Source: SSC4 sp964443225
Lineage (GTDB): Bacteria; Chloroflexota; Anaerolineae; SSC4; Amarolineaceae
DNA length: 64,000 bases
NCBI GenBank assembly: GCA_964443225.1
Contig: CAYUCC010000019.1
Span: 1 to 64,000, forward strand
Direction: 5' to 3'
Shown here: positions 41,513-49,566 of the stretch, piece by piece
How positions within the stretch are numbered: position 1 is the first letter of the stretch
Layout of the letters: each line of letters begins with the position of its first letter
The notes under the pieces: generated by a model
What the model was told of the DNA's origin: nothing
The model's database searches: none
What the model saw: the letters and a program-made list of their open reading frames with translations, nothing else
Program-made: the position numbers and the translations under genes

Positions 41513-42715
41513 ATGCGTCCAAATTCACAGCTCAAACAGGCGGGCCGCCTCCTTGGCTGCATCTTGCTGGCGCTGCAACTCACAACCGTTCTGCCCTCGC
41601 ACTCGTACGCACAGGATTACCCCCCGCCAGTGCTCGAGATGGTCCGCCTGATCAATCAAGCCCGTGCCCAACGGGGACTTCCCCTTTATTTGTTGAACCC
41701 GGCGCTGAGCCAGGTTGCCCAAAACCACGTCAACGACGTGATCGCCAATGGTCGTCTGGGTCATGTTGGCTCGGATGGCAGTCGCGTCGCCGGGCGTGTG
41801 GGACGTGCTGGTTATGCCGCCAGCCAGGTCAGCGAAAACTGGGTCTACAGCCGCGACCTGGCGCGCGGCTTCCGCTGGTGGATGGCAGATCCCCCCCATC
41901 GCGCCAATATTCTCAGCAGCAAATTTACCGAAATCGGTGTCGGCATGACACCCCATCCCAACGGTTGGGGACAGGTCTGGGTCGTCGACTTTGCCACGGC
42001 GGCCAACGGTCCGGCTTCCGACAGTATTCTGATTGGCGATCCACCGGCCGCAGCGGCGGTGACAGCGGCTGCCGAACCCGCCGCGCTCGACGGGAGCACC
42101 TACGTCATCCAGGCGGGCGACACACTCGATGCCCTCGCTCGCCGCCTCGGTATTTCGTGGCAACGCCTGGCGGAACACAACGGGATCACCGATCCCACCC
42201 TGCTGCAGGTCGGCCAGGTTCTGGAAATCCCAGGCCGTTTGCCTGAAGCGCCCGCCGTAACGACCGAGGCCGCGCCCGCGAATCCCGCACCACCGGCCGA
42301 TACCGCCGCGGCACCCGCACCGGCAGAGGCGACACCGGCACCCGCGGCGGCCGCGGAACCTGCGCCGGCCGAAGCACCGGCACCCGCCATCAAACCGACC
42401 ACGCACACGGTGCGCGCTGGCGAGTCGCTGGCCACAATTGCGCCGCGCTACGGGTTGTCGTGGCAGACCCTGGCGGACATCAACGGCCTCGATGGTCGTT
42501 CGATCCTGCAGGTGGGCCAGGTACTGCGCCTGGAAAAACTAACCGCCAGCGTATCGGTCAGCACCAACAAGCCCGCCACTATCACCGTGCGTAAGGGGGA
42601 CTCGCTCTACAGCCTTGCCATGCGCTACAAGCTTGCCTGGCAAGACCTGGCCAAGGTCAATGGCCTGACCAGCAAGTCCGTCCTGCAGGTGGGGCAGGTC
42701 TTGCGCCTGCCGTAG
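41513..42715 (+). CDS. Secreted CAP-domain protein with three LysM domains
   Basis: A 400-residue exported protein. The signal peptide (LLGCILLALQLTTVLPSHSYAQ) is followed by a CAP/SCP domain (about 37-170: VLEMVRLINQARAQRGLPLY, HVNDVIANGRLGHVGSDG, ENWVYSRDL, WWMADPPHRANILSSKFTEI). Three LysM modules follow (YVIQAGDTLDALARRLGI; HTVRAGESLATIAPRYGL; ITVRKGDSLYSLAMRYKL), separated after the first by a long Ala/Pro linker. LysM binds peptidoglycan-like glycans, so it is probably wall-attached; the CAP domain's activity is unknown. Confidence 0.9.
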   Translation: MRPNSQLKQAGRLLGCILLALQLTTVLPSHSYAQDYPPPVLEMVRLINQARAQRGLPLYLLNPALSQVAQNHVNDVIANGRLGHVGSDGSRVAGRVGRAGYAASQVSENWVYSRDLARGFRWWMADPPHRANILSSKFTEIGVGMTPHPNGWGQVWVVDFATAANGPASDSILIGDPPAAAAVTAAAEPAALDGSTYVIQAGDTLDALARRLGISWQRLAEHNGITDPTLLQVGQVLEIPGRLPEAPAVTTEAAPANPAPPADTAAAPAPAEATPAPAAAAEPAPAEAPAPAIKPTTHTVRAGESLATIAPRYGLSWQTLADINGLDGRSILQVGQVLRLEKLTASVSVSTNKPATITVRKGDSLYSLAMRYKLAWQDLAKVNGLTSKSVLQVGQVLRLP

Positions 42716-42728
42716 GTAGAGAACCAGA

Positions 42729-42754
42729 GGGCACACGGACTGTGTGCCCTTTTT
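42729..42754 (+). terminator. Intrinsic terminator of the CAP-LysM gene
   Basis: GGGCACAC (42729-42736), loop GGACT, GTGTGCCC (42742-42749), TTTTT. Confidence 0.92.
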
Positions 42755-42780
42755 CATAGTCCAAGAACCAACATCTGTCG

Positions 42781-43416
42781 ATGCCATCCACCGCCAAGGA
42801 CCCGCGACTGGCCGCCGCCCAGCGACTTCTGCCACACCACATCCACCTGATGCCCGACCTGTGGCGCGCCGTGCCTTCCCATGCGGCCGAATACTTCCCC
42901 GACCCATTCGCACCGGCGCGTCTGGTTGCGGCGCGCTGCGCCCGCCTGCCTGCGGCGCTGCTCGACTGGTGGAGCAGCCTGCCATCCGGCCACGTCCTGG
43001 TGACCGCCCAAACCAGCAGCTACACGGTGGGTCTGCTGCCAGACGAACCACGCCAGCTGCAGCACGTCGCCTGTGTCAGCCTGACGGACATCGTCGGGCC
43101 GGCGTTGTACTTCTGGATCGCCATTCTCCTGGACCATCATCTCGGCACCGGGGGGGCCAACGTGGGACCGTGGCTTTCGGACGGCGGCGGGTTCAACCGG
43201 CATTGGCTGGATACCGGTCAGCGCGTCCATCAACTGGCCGGGTTGGGTTATGGATTGTCTCGGGAAGCAAAAGCGGACCCGAACTTCTACTTCGCCGAAG
43301 GCGTGGCAACGGTCCTGTACGATCGACGTACCCTCACCGTGCAGGACCCCAAGCTGACCCGCCTGCTTGATACCACGCTGCTGGACGAGGATTTCTGCCG
43401 CCGCGCCCTCCGTTGA
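42781..43416 (+). CDS. Hypothetical protein
   Basis: I do not recognise this 211-residue protein. It has no signal peptide or membrane segment. Its centre contains the aromatic and polar stretches HVLVTAQTSSYTVGLLPDEP and FWIAILLDHHLGTGGANVG, and GFNRHWLDTGQRVHQLAGLGYGLS. It could be a cytoplasmic enzyme-like fold. It begins after the CAP-LysM terminator and ends one base before the convergent gene. A long opposite-strand frame also exists here; I favour the plus strand because it fits the gap exactly and its composition looks protein-like. Confidence 0.55.
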   Translation: MPSTAKDPRLAAAQRLLPHHIHLMPDLWRAVPSHAAEYFPDPFAPARLVAARCARLPAALLDWWSSLPSGHVLVTAQTSSYTVGLLPDEPRQLQHVACVSLTDIVGPALYFWIAILLDHHLGTGGANVGPWLSDGGGFNRHWLDTGQRVHQLAGLGYGLSREAKADPNFYFAEGVATVLYDRRTLTVQDPKLTRLLDTTLLDEDFCRRALR

Positions 43417-43417
43417 G

Positions 43418-44773
43418 TCATGGGGTCTCCGCGCCCCGTCGTACCGCGGCGGCCAGCGCCCCCGCCAGCAGCCCCACCATGATGGCCGCCCGCCAGGAGG
43501 CGGTGAGCCAGGTGTGGTTATCGACCAGGCCAATCGCAAACAGCGCGAGCCAACTGGCAACGGCGACGTGGAAGACGGTGTAAGCCGCAGTGGTGCCCGG
43601 TTTCGGACGCGCCGGCCATGGTACGCCCAACCAGGCCCAGTTCAACCACAGCCAAAGCGCGCCCCCCACAATCCCCAACTCGGCCGTGGCCAGCAGCGGG
43701 GCGTTGTGCACCGCCGTTTGCCCCAGCGCGGCGGGCAGCGCGTGCAGATACAGCCCGCTCCCCACGCCGGTCCACGGGTGCAGGCGAATCACGTCCAGCG
43801 CGGCAGCAACGTACTGTGCCCGTTCGTTGAGCGAGCGCGCTTCGAGGGGGGCCGACAAATCGAACAGGCGTGTCCACAGCAGCGTGGGCTGCCACCAGGC
43901 CAGCGCCACGATCGCGGCCCCCAGCAGCACACCCAAAACCAACCACCAACGCCGCACCTGGGGCCCGCGCCACACCAGCCACGCCAGTCCAACCGCCAGA
44001 CCAATCCAGGCGGAGCGCGAGAACGTCAGAAGCAGGCCGGCCAGACCAGGAATGATGGCCAGCAACCACCAGATGCGTGCCCGCGGTGTGGCCGTCGACG
44101 CCGCACCGATCACCCAGAGCAGACCGATCGTCAACAGCCCTCCCAGCACGTTGGGGTGGGCGGTCAACCCATAGGCACGGAGGTGATGCGCCCCCGGCTG
44201 GCCTACAACACTGATGGCCTCCACGGCGGGATCGAGCAGCGGCTCACCCAGGGCAGCCAGTCCGAGCGAGCCCTGATGCCAGAACTGGGCCGTTCCCACG
44301 ATTCCCTGCACACACATCACCAACGCAAAGAGCCCCGCCAGGCCATACAAGACGCTGGTCGGCGAACAGCGGGCCAGCCACACGTAACTCGCCCACATCA
44401 GCAGCACAGCGGTCGCCACGATGAATGCCGTACCTGGGGCCGCCGCCGGGCGCAGACCAACAAGCACCCACAGCCCCAACCCAACCACGGGCAGCGTGAT
44501 CTGCCACGGCTGCAAGGCGCGCCACAGACCCTGTCCCCGCCAGCCTGCACTGTGCACCCACTGCCCAACCGCCACGAGTACCGCCGCCGGCAGCAGCAGG
44601 GCCAATACACCAACGGTGGCAGGCCGGCCAGCCAGGTTACCCTGGAGAATCGGCAGCCAGGTGAAGGGACCCACCCGCCAGCCCGGCGTGAGGAACGTCA
44701 GCAGGACAAACAGCCCGTACAAGAACCAGGCCAGGGAGGGATGGTGGATACGCAGCTTGAGCGGTTGCTGCAT
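43418..44773 (-). CDS. O-antigen ligase/polymerase-like membrane protein
   Basis: A 451-residue protein with about 11-12 membrane helices. LLTFSRSAWIGLAVGLAWLV and the large-loop motif HPWTGVGSGLYLHAL with VHNAPLLATAELGIVGGALW are the Wzy_C signatures of O-antigen ligases and polysaccharide polymerases. ATG 44773 has TTGAGG upstream; an ATG at 44803 overlapping the previous gene is an alternative. It is likely to act on an undecaprenyl-linked or other cell-surface glycan, the identity of which is unknown. Confidence 0.82.
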   Translation of the reverse strand: MQQPLKLRIHHPSLAWFLYGLFVLLTFLTPGWRVGPFTWLPILQGNLAGRPATVGVLALLLPAAVLVAVGQWVHSAGWRGQGLWRALQPWQITLPVVGLGLWVLVGLRPAAAPGTAFIVATAVLLMWASYVWLARCSPTSVLYGLAGLFALVMCVQGIVGTAQFWHQGSLGLAALGEPLLDPAVEAISVVGQPGAHHLRAYGLTAHPNVLGGLLTIGLLWVIGAASTATPRARIWWLLAIIPGLAGLLLTFSRSAWIGLAVGLAWLVWRGPQVRRWWLVLGVLLGAAIVALAWWQPTLLWTRLFDLSAPLEARSLNERAQYVAAALDVIRLHPWTGVGSGLYLHALPAALGQTAVHNAPLLATAELGIVGGALWLWLNWAWLGVPWPARPKPGTTAAYTVFHVAVASWLALFAIGLVDNHTWLTASWRAAIMVGLLAGALAAAVRRGAETP

Positions 44774-44780
44774 GCCGGCC

Positions 44781-45911
44781 TCAAGCGGCTGCGACGTGCG
44801 CATACAGAGCGGCTGTCTGTTCGGCGGCGCGCTGCCACGAGAACCCGGCTGCCCGTGCCAGCCCACGCAGCCGCAGCTGTGCGCGCAGGTCGGCGTCACC
44901 CAACAGGCGCACGATGGTTTCGGCAATCTCGGTAACACGGTAGGGATCGACGCGACAGCCGGCGTCACCCACAATCTCGGCCAGGGATGAACGGTCGGCT
45001 GTTACCACCGGTGTGCCGCAGGCCATGGCCTCGACCACCGGCAGGCCGAAGCCTTCGTATTCGGAGGGAAATACGAACATCGTGGCCAGGTTGTAGAGAG
45101 CAACCAGGTCCGCAGTCGGTACATAGCCCAAAAACCGCACGTGCGGCGTCACATCCAACCGTTCGATGGTGGCCATGAGCTCGCGATAGGCGCGCGGTCC
45201 CCACTGGCCTACCAGGATCAAGGGCACCGCGTGACCCCGTTGGTGCACCTCGGCTAACGCTTCGACCACACGTACCAGGTTTTTACGCGGTTCGATCGTC
45301 CCCACGTAGAGGAGAAACTGCGCCGGCAGCTGGTAGTTCGCCCGCACCGCATCCAGATGGCCGGTGTGGTTGAGGGGATGAAAGTGCTGTGCGGCAGCTT
45401 CGTAAATCACGTGGACACGGTCCGGTGCAATCCCCAGGAGACGCACAATGTCGGCCTTGGCGCTTTGACTTACTGTGATGACGGCCTGGGCGCGCTGGGC
45501 CGAGGGCCGCACGAGGGGCCGCACGACGAGCTGCGTCCGCGGCCGTTGGTACTGGGAAAACATGAACAACGACATATCGTGGATCGTCACGATCAGGCGC
45601 CCAGGCGCCGCCAGGGGCAGCAGCGAGTTAGTGAAATGACAGACATCAAGACGGCGGCGTGCCAGCCAGACCGGCATCACCGCCTGCAGCCACAGCGGGC
45701 GCAGCGGCATGAACGGGCCCGAAGGTCCGCGGACGCGTGGTGACCGGACCGCCGGTTCGATCGGCAGGTAGGCGGCAGGGCGATTGCTCAACAGTTCATA
45801 GCGCCAACCATCCTCACGGCCCAACAAATGAGCCAGCAGCCGCGCCGTATAGAAGCCAACCCCCGTCATCGTCCCTTCCAGGGTTGTTACGTCATAACCA
45901 ATGCGCATCAT
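44781..45911 (-). CDS. GT4-family glycosyltransferase
   Basis: The 376-residue GT-B enzyme has MRIGYDVTTLEGTMTGVGFY, LLYVGTIEPRKNLVRVVEAL and the donor-binding EYEGFGLPVVEAMACGTPVV (E-x7-E motif). These fit the retaining GT4 family (mannosyl- or glucosyltransferases). It sits between two ligase-like membrane proteins with which it overlaps or nearly abuts, so the three probably build and polymerise one glycan. The start overlaps the previous stop (45908-45911). Confidence 0.88.
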   Translation of the reverse strand: MMRIGYDVTTLEGTMTGVGFYTARLLAHLLGREDGWRYELLSNRPAAYLPIEPAVRSPRVRGPSGPFMPLRPLWLQAVMPVWLARRRLDVCHFTNSLLPLAAPGRLIVTIHDMSLFMFSQYQRPRTQLVVRPLVRPSAQRAQAVITVSQSAKADIVRLLGIAPDRVHVIYEAAAQHFHPLNHTGHLDAVRANYQLPAQFLLYVGTIEPRKNLVRVVEALAEVHQRGHAVPLILVGQWGPRAYRELMATIERLDVTPHVRFLGYVPTADLVALYNLATMFVFPSEYEGFGLPVVEAMACGTPVVTADRSSLAEIVGDAGCRVDPYRVTEIAETIVRLLGDADLRAQLRLRGLARAAGFSWQRAAEQTAALYAHVAAA

Positions 45912-47746
45912 CGATGACTCGCCGTCTGTCGTGTGTGTGGTGAAATGGCTCCAGCTTCGTTAGAGTCCATGGTGGCGACGAGTAAGGCCAGGATGATCCA
46001 CCACAACAGGTAAGTGGGGGTAAACTCCAAAAAGTAATCGAACAGACCATGCACCAGAAATACAACGACGGCGGCAAACAGGCCCAACAGCCAGACCAAA
46101 CGCGATCCCGGATCGGGCAGCAGGCGCCGCCACACCTTCCAGCCAGAAATCGTCAATGCTCCCAGCAGCCACAAAAACACGAGCAGACCCGCCAGGCCCA
46201 GGGTAGCCAGAATCTCCACATACAGGTTATTGCTGTGCAGCACAGAACCGCTGGCGCTGTCACGCCAGCCAATCAATCCCAGCTCATCGCCCCACCGAAA
46301 ACGAAAATTGTCCGGCCCCACACCCAACAGCGGGTACTGCTGCCACATCTGGAACGCCGCCCGCCACAACATGGATCGCGGCACCGGATTGGTCGCCTGC
46401 GCCTGCCCCAGCAGCGCGACAGGAACCGGGGTTGCGGGCGGACCGGGTGTCGCCGGTGTTTCGCCTGCCATCACGGTGACCGCAGTGTGCCCCAGCGGCA
46501 CGCCGCGCGTCGAAAACCAGGCCACCTGGTCCTGCAGCAGGTCCCATCCCAGGACATAGTCACCCGGCTGGTCCGGTGCCAGGACGTAGGCCTGAACTGC
46601 CTGGCTCGCACCAGGGGCCACGTCACCCGCCAGCGCCGTACGGTCCCCTTCGAAGTAGAGGATATTGGCCGCCGCGGCATCCAACCAGTGGTAACTCAAC
46701 CGCACCGGCTCGGGTCCTGCGGCCAGCCAGGGCAGTTCACCCAGGTTGGTGATGCGCACTGGGACCTGGGTCCGTTGACCTGCTGTCAGCGTGAGCTGTG
46801 CGGGCGCGTCGTATGCGGCGCGCTGGAAGCCGGTTTCGACTTCACGGCGCAGGCGGGCCTGTTGGGTGGGCGTCGTAGCCAGATGAATCATCGCCAACAG
46901 CAGCACCACGCCGCCGGTAATGACTGCACCCCGCGCCGCGATGCGTAACAAATCCGCCCCGCCACCAGGTGTCGAAAACGCCCGCCGCCTGGTAACCCAC
47001 GTCGACAGTGCCAGGAAGACCAGACCAGCCAACCCCGCCACCAGACCACCACGGCTGGCAGTCAGGACCAGGGCACCCGCCACGATGGGCACCGCGAGCC
47101 AGGTAACCAGACGCAGTATGGGCCGCAGCTGCACGGTGGCCATCCAGGTCACAAAAAGGACGAGGATCACCTCCCAGTACTGGGCGGCGATGTTGGCATA
47201 ACCAAACGTCCCGCTGGCACGGATTGTCCCTGCAACACGGGTGGTTTGCAGCTTGAACTGGCTCAGCCAGGCGCTGGTCTGTGCCGATTGAAACACCTCC
47301 AGCCAACCGGTCACCGCCGCCGCCGTGCCTCCCGCGAGCAAGGCCAGGACCAGCAGCGGTCGCCGGCCGGGTGAGGTGACAATCACATCGATGACAACGA
47401 GTCCTACAGCGACGCCGGCGAGCGAACGCAGGGCGAACTTGAGGGCGGGTTCCTGGGCGATGGGCGCCAGCAGCGCCGACCCCAACAACACGAGCGACCA
47501 CGCCACAAGCGGCCACAAGAACCAGCGCGGCCAGACCGGCCACCGCCGCGCCAGCAGGAGGTCGACACCCCACAGGGCTATGACCAACGCGGCCACCAGC
47601 TCGATATTGGTGAACACCAGCGGTCCCACACGGGCCAATGGCTTGACCAATTCAAAAGGCAGCAGCACCGCCAGGGCCAGGAGCGCCGGCCATGCGAAAC
47701 CAGGTGATCGGGGTTGTATCGGCAGGTCGTTATGTTTGGGCGTCAT
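45908..47746 (-). CDS. O-antigen ligase-like protein with a large extracytoplasmic domain
   Basis: A 612-residue membrane protein. Signatures VLTASRGGLVAGLAGLVFLAL and YPLLGVGPDNFRFRWG with HSNNLYVEILATLGLAGLLVF mark the Wzy_C domain. Between these helices lies a soluble segment of about 150 residues with LTAGQRTQVPVRITNLGELP, resembling an immunoglobulin-like NEW-type module. I chose ATG 47746, about 20 bases after the predicted transcription start; an ATG directly joined to the -10 box (TATAATG) would require no leader and seems less likely. Confidence 0.8.
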   Translation of the reverse strand: MTPKHNDLPIQPRSPGFAWPALLALAVLLPFELVKPLARVGPLVFTNIELVAALVIALWGVDLLLARRWPVWPRWFLWPLVAWSLVLLGSALLAPIAQEPALKFALRSLAGVAVGLVVIDVIVTSPGRRPLLVLALLAGGTAAAVTGWLEVFQSAQTSAWLSQFKLQTTRVAGTIRASGTFGYANIAAQYWEVILVLFVTWMATVQLRPILRLVTWLAVPIVAGALVLTASRGGLVAGLAGLVFLALSTWVTRRRAFSTPGGGADLLRIAARGAVITGGVVLLLAMIHLATTPTQQARLRREVETGFQRAAYDAPAQLTLTAGQRTQVPVRITNLGELPWLAAGPEPVRLSYHWLDAAAANILYFEGDRTALAGDVAPGASQAVQAYVLAPDQPGDYVLGWDLLQDQVAWFSTRGVPLGHTAVTVMAGETPATPGPPATPVPVALLGQAQATNPVPRSMLWRAAFQMWQQYPLLGVGPDNFRFRWGDELGLIGWRDSASGSVLHSNNLYVEILATLGLAGLLVFLWLLGALTISGWKVWRRLLPDPGSRLVWLLGLFAAVVVFLVHGLFDYFLEFTPTYLLWWIILALLVATMDSNEAGAISPHTRQTASHR

Positions 47747-47771
47747 AGGATCGTCACGTTCTGGCTGTCTC

Positions 47772-47800
47772 ATTATAATGGGACACGGGGCCGGTGGCAA
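47772..47800 (-). promoter_or_regulatory. Promoter of the glycan operon
   Basis: Minus-strand TTGCCA (47800-47795), 17 bp, TATAAT (47777-47772), 25 bp ahead of the chosen start. Confidence 0.7.
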
Positions 47801-47909
47801 AAGGTTCAGTGACATGCGGTGCTTTCAATCCACCGGCGTTTGTGGTACAATCGGCCCATGCTGCGGCAAACGATCACCGTCCACGTGCTGCGGCGAGGGA
47901 GACGAAGAC

Positions 47910-49544
47910 ATGCCCTTCGAGTGGCTGCCCTGGCGCCGGCGTCCATCGGCCAGCACGCGACCCAAATCGAGCACGATCGATAGTGCGTCTCCACCGCCCA
48001 CGCTGCAATACCACGCAGCGACGGTGCTGACCGAAGCGCGCGTGCGGGCCACTCCGTTTCAGGTTGACTGGGGTGCACAGCCCGCCACCTCCAAACGGTA
48101 TCCCCAGGTCGCGCGTTACCCCTTGACCGAACAGATCGGGTGTGACCTGCCAGCGACCCTGGCGGTAGTGGGCCGGCTGGGCAATGAGCCGCTGGCGGGA
48201 GAGGCCTCTGCGGCGCCTTGGAACCTGGAGGCGGTTTCGCGTTTGTGTTATTACGCCTATGGTCCGACGGCACAGCAGGAGGTGCCGGGCAACACGCTCA
48301 CCCTGCGCGCCGCTCCCTCTGCGGGTGCCCAGTATCCGACCGAACTGTATCTGGCGGTCCGCGGGGCCAGCGGCCTGCGTAACGGTGTCTATCACTACGC
48401 CGCAGGCGAACACGCGCTGGAAGCCCTGCGCGACACCGACGGGCTGGCGGCCCTGGCAGCAGCCGCCGGCGATCTGCCTGCGGCATGCAGCGCCGATGCC
48501 GTCGTGCTCGTGTCCAGTGTCTGGTGGCGCAGTGCCTGGCGCTATGGTGACCGCGCCTACCGCTACTGTCTGCAGGATGCTGGTCACGTGGCAGGCAACG
48601 TTGCCCTGGTCGCCATGGCCCTGGGGTACCAGGCAACGATCGTCCACCATTTTGTCGATGCGACGGTGGCCCAATTTCTGGGGCTCGATCCTGCGGTGGA
48701 GGCTGTGCAGGTGTTGGTGGCCGTGCAGGCCACGATGCCGGCCCCTGCAACCGGCGCTGCGCCATCCGCAGCGCCCGCCGCGCTCAGGCTGGCGATTTCG
48801 CCGAACCAACACCCTGCTGATCCGGCACGGATTGCGGCCATCGATCACGCGCACCAGGCTACCGTGGAACAGAATGCCGCAGTTGTGACAACACATCGCA
48901 CATGCACGTTGGCTGCTTCTGCTGACTCGTCCCGCACCGAACCAGCCTGGTTGGTGCCGCTGCCCCGTGTCACGACCGATTCGGCACCGGCACCTTCCCT
49001 CTGCCAGTCACTGCTGGAGCGTCGTTCGGCACGTCACTTTGCCCCGGTCGCCCTGGCCCAAAGAACCTTTGCCGCCCTGCTGCACACCTTGACCAGCGCC
49101 TATCCCACCGATGTGCCGGCGGCCAGCCTGGGCGCGGCGCTCGACGTCTTCCTGATCGTGAACGACGTGGCTGGCGTGCCACCCGGTGCGTATCGTTACC
49201 TCACGGCGGAACACAGCCTGCTGACGATCCGTACCGGCAACCTGCGCGAATGGGCGACCCACCTGGCCTTGGACCAAACCTTCTGCCGCGAGGCGGCGGC
49301 GCTGGCATTTTTGGTGACCGATCTTGGCCCCCTGGTGGCGCGCTGCGGTGACCGCAGCTACCGGATTGTACATCTCGAGGCCGGTATGCGGGGGCAGACC
49401 ACCTATCTGGCCGCACATGCATTGGGTGTGGCCTGCACCGGCATCGGCGCCTTCTACGACATGGAAGTGACGAGCTTTTTTGCTGCGCCCGATCAGGCCG
49501 CCGTCGTGTACGTGCTGGCCATGGGCAACCCGGTCGATTATTGA
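47910..49544 (+). CDS. Tandem SagB-type/nitroreductase-fold oxidoreductase
   Basis: The 544-residue protein contains two nitroreductase-like FMN domains. The first has VSRLCYYAYGPT, LRAAPSAGAQYPTELYLAVRG and HVAGNVALVAMALGY. The second has SLLERRSARHFAPVALAQRTF, GAYRYLTAEHSLLTIR and AGMRGQTTYLAAHALGVACTGIGAFYD. PSAGAQYPTE is the SagB-type dehydrogenase signature. Such enzymes oxidise azolines in thiazole/oxazole-modified peptides, but no YcaO cyclodehydratase or precursor peptide is near, so the substrate may differ. ATG 47910 has GAGGGAG upstream; a weak promoter (TACAAT at 47846-47851) precedes it. Confidence 0.82.
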   Translation: MPFEWLPWRRRPSASTRPKSSTIDSASPPPTLQYHAATVLTEARVRATPFQVDWGAQPATSKRYPQVARYPLTEQIGCDLPATLAVVGRLGNEPLAGEASAAPWNLEAVSRLCYYAYGPTAQQEVPGNTLTLRAAPSAGAQYPTELYLAVRGASGLRNGVYHYAAGEHALEALRDTDGLAALAAAAGDLPAACSADAVVLVSSVWWRSAWRYGDRAYRYCLQDAGHVAGNVALVAMALGYQATIVHHFVDATVAQFLGLDPAVEAVQVLVAVQATMPAPATGAAPSAAPAALRLAISPNQHPADPARIAAIDHAHQATVEQNAAVVTTHRTCTLAASADSSRTEPAWLVPLPRVTTDSAPAPSLCQSLLERRSARHFAPVALAQRTFAALLHTLTSAYPTDVPAASLGAALDVFLIVNDVAGVPPGAYRYLTAEHSLLTIRTGNLREWATHLALDQTFCREAAALAFLVTDLGPLVARCGDRSYRIVHLEAGMRGQTTYLAAHALGVACTGIGAFYDMEVTSFFAAPDQAAVVYVLAMGNPVDY

Positions 49545-49566
49545 GCCTGACAGGAGACACTGCTTT

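Noticed and set aside
42754..43560. Minus-strand 268-codon frame opposite the hypothetical gene at 42781-43416
   Set aside because: It would run into the start of the terminator and into the Wzy_C gene, and has a composition typical of a shadow. I keep moderate doubt, reflected in the confidence of the plus-strand gene.
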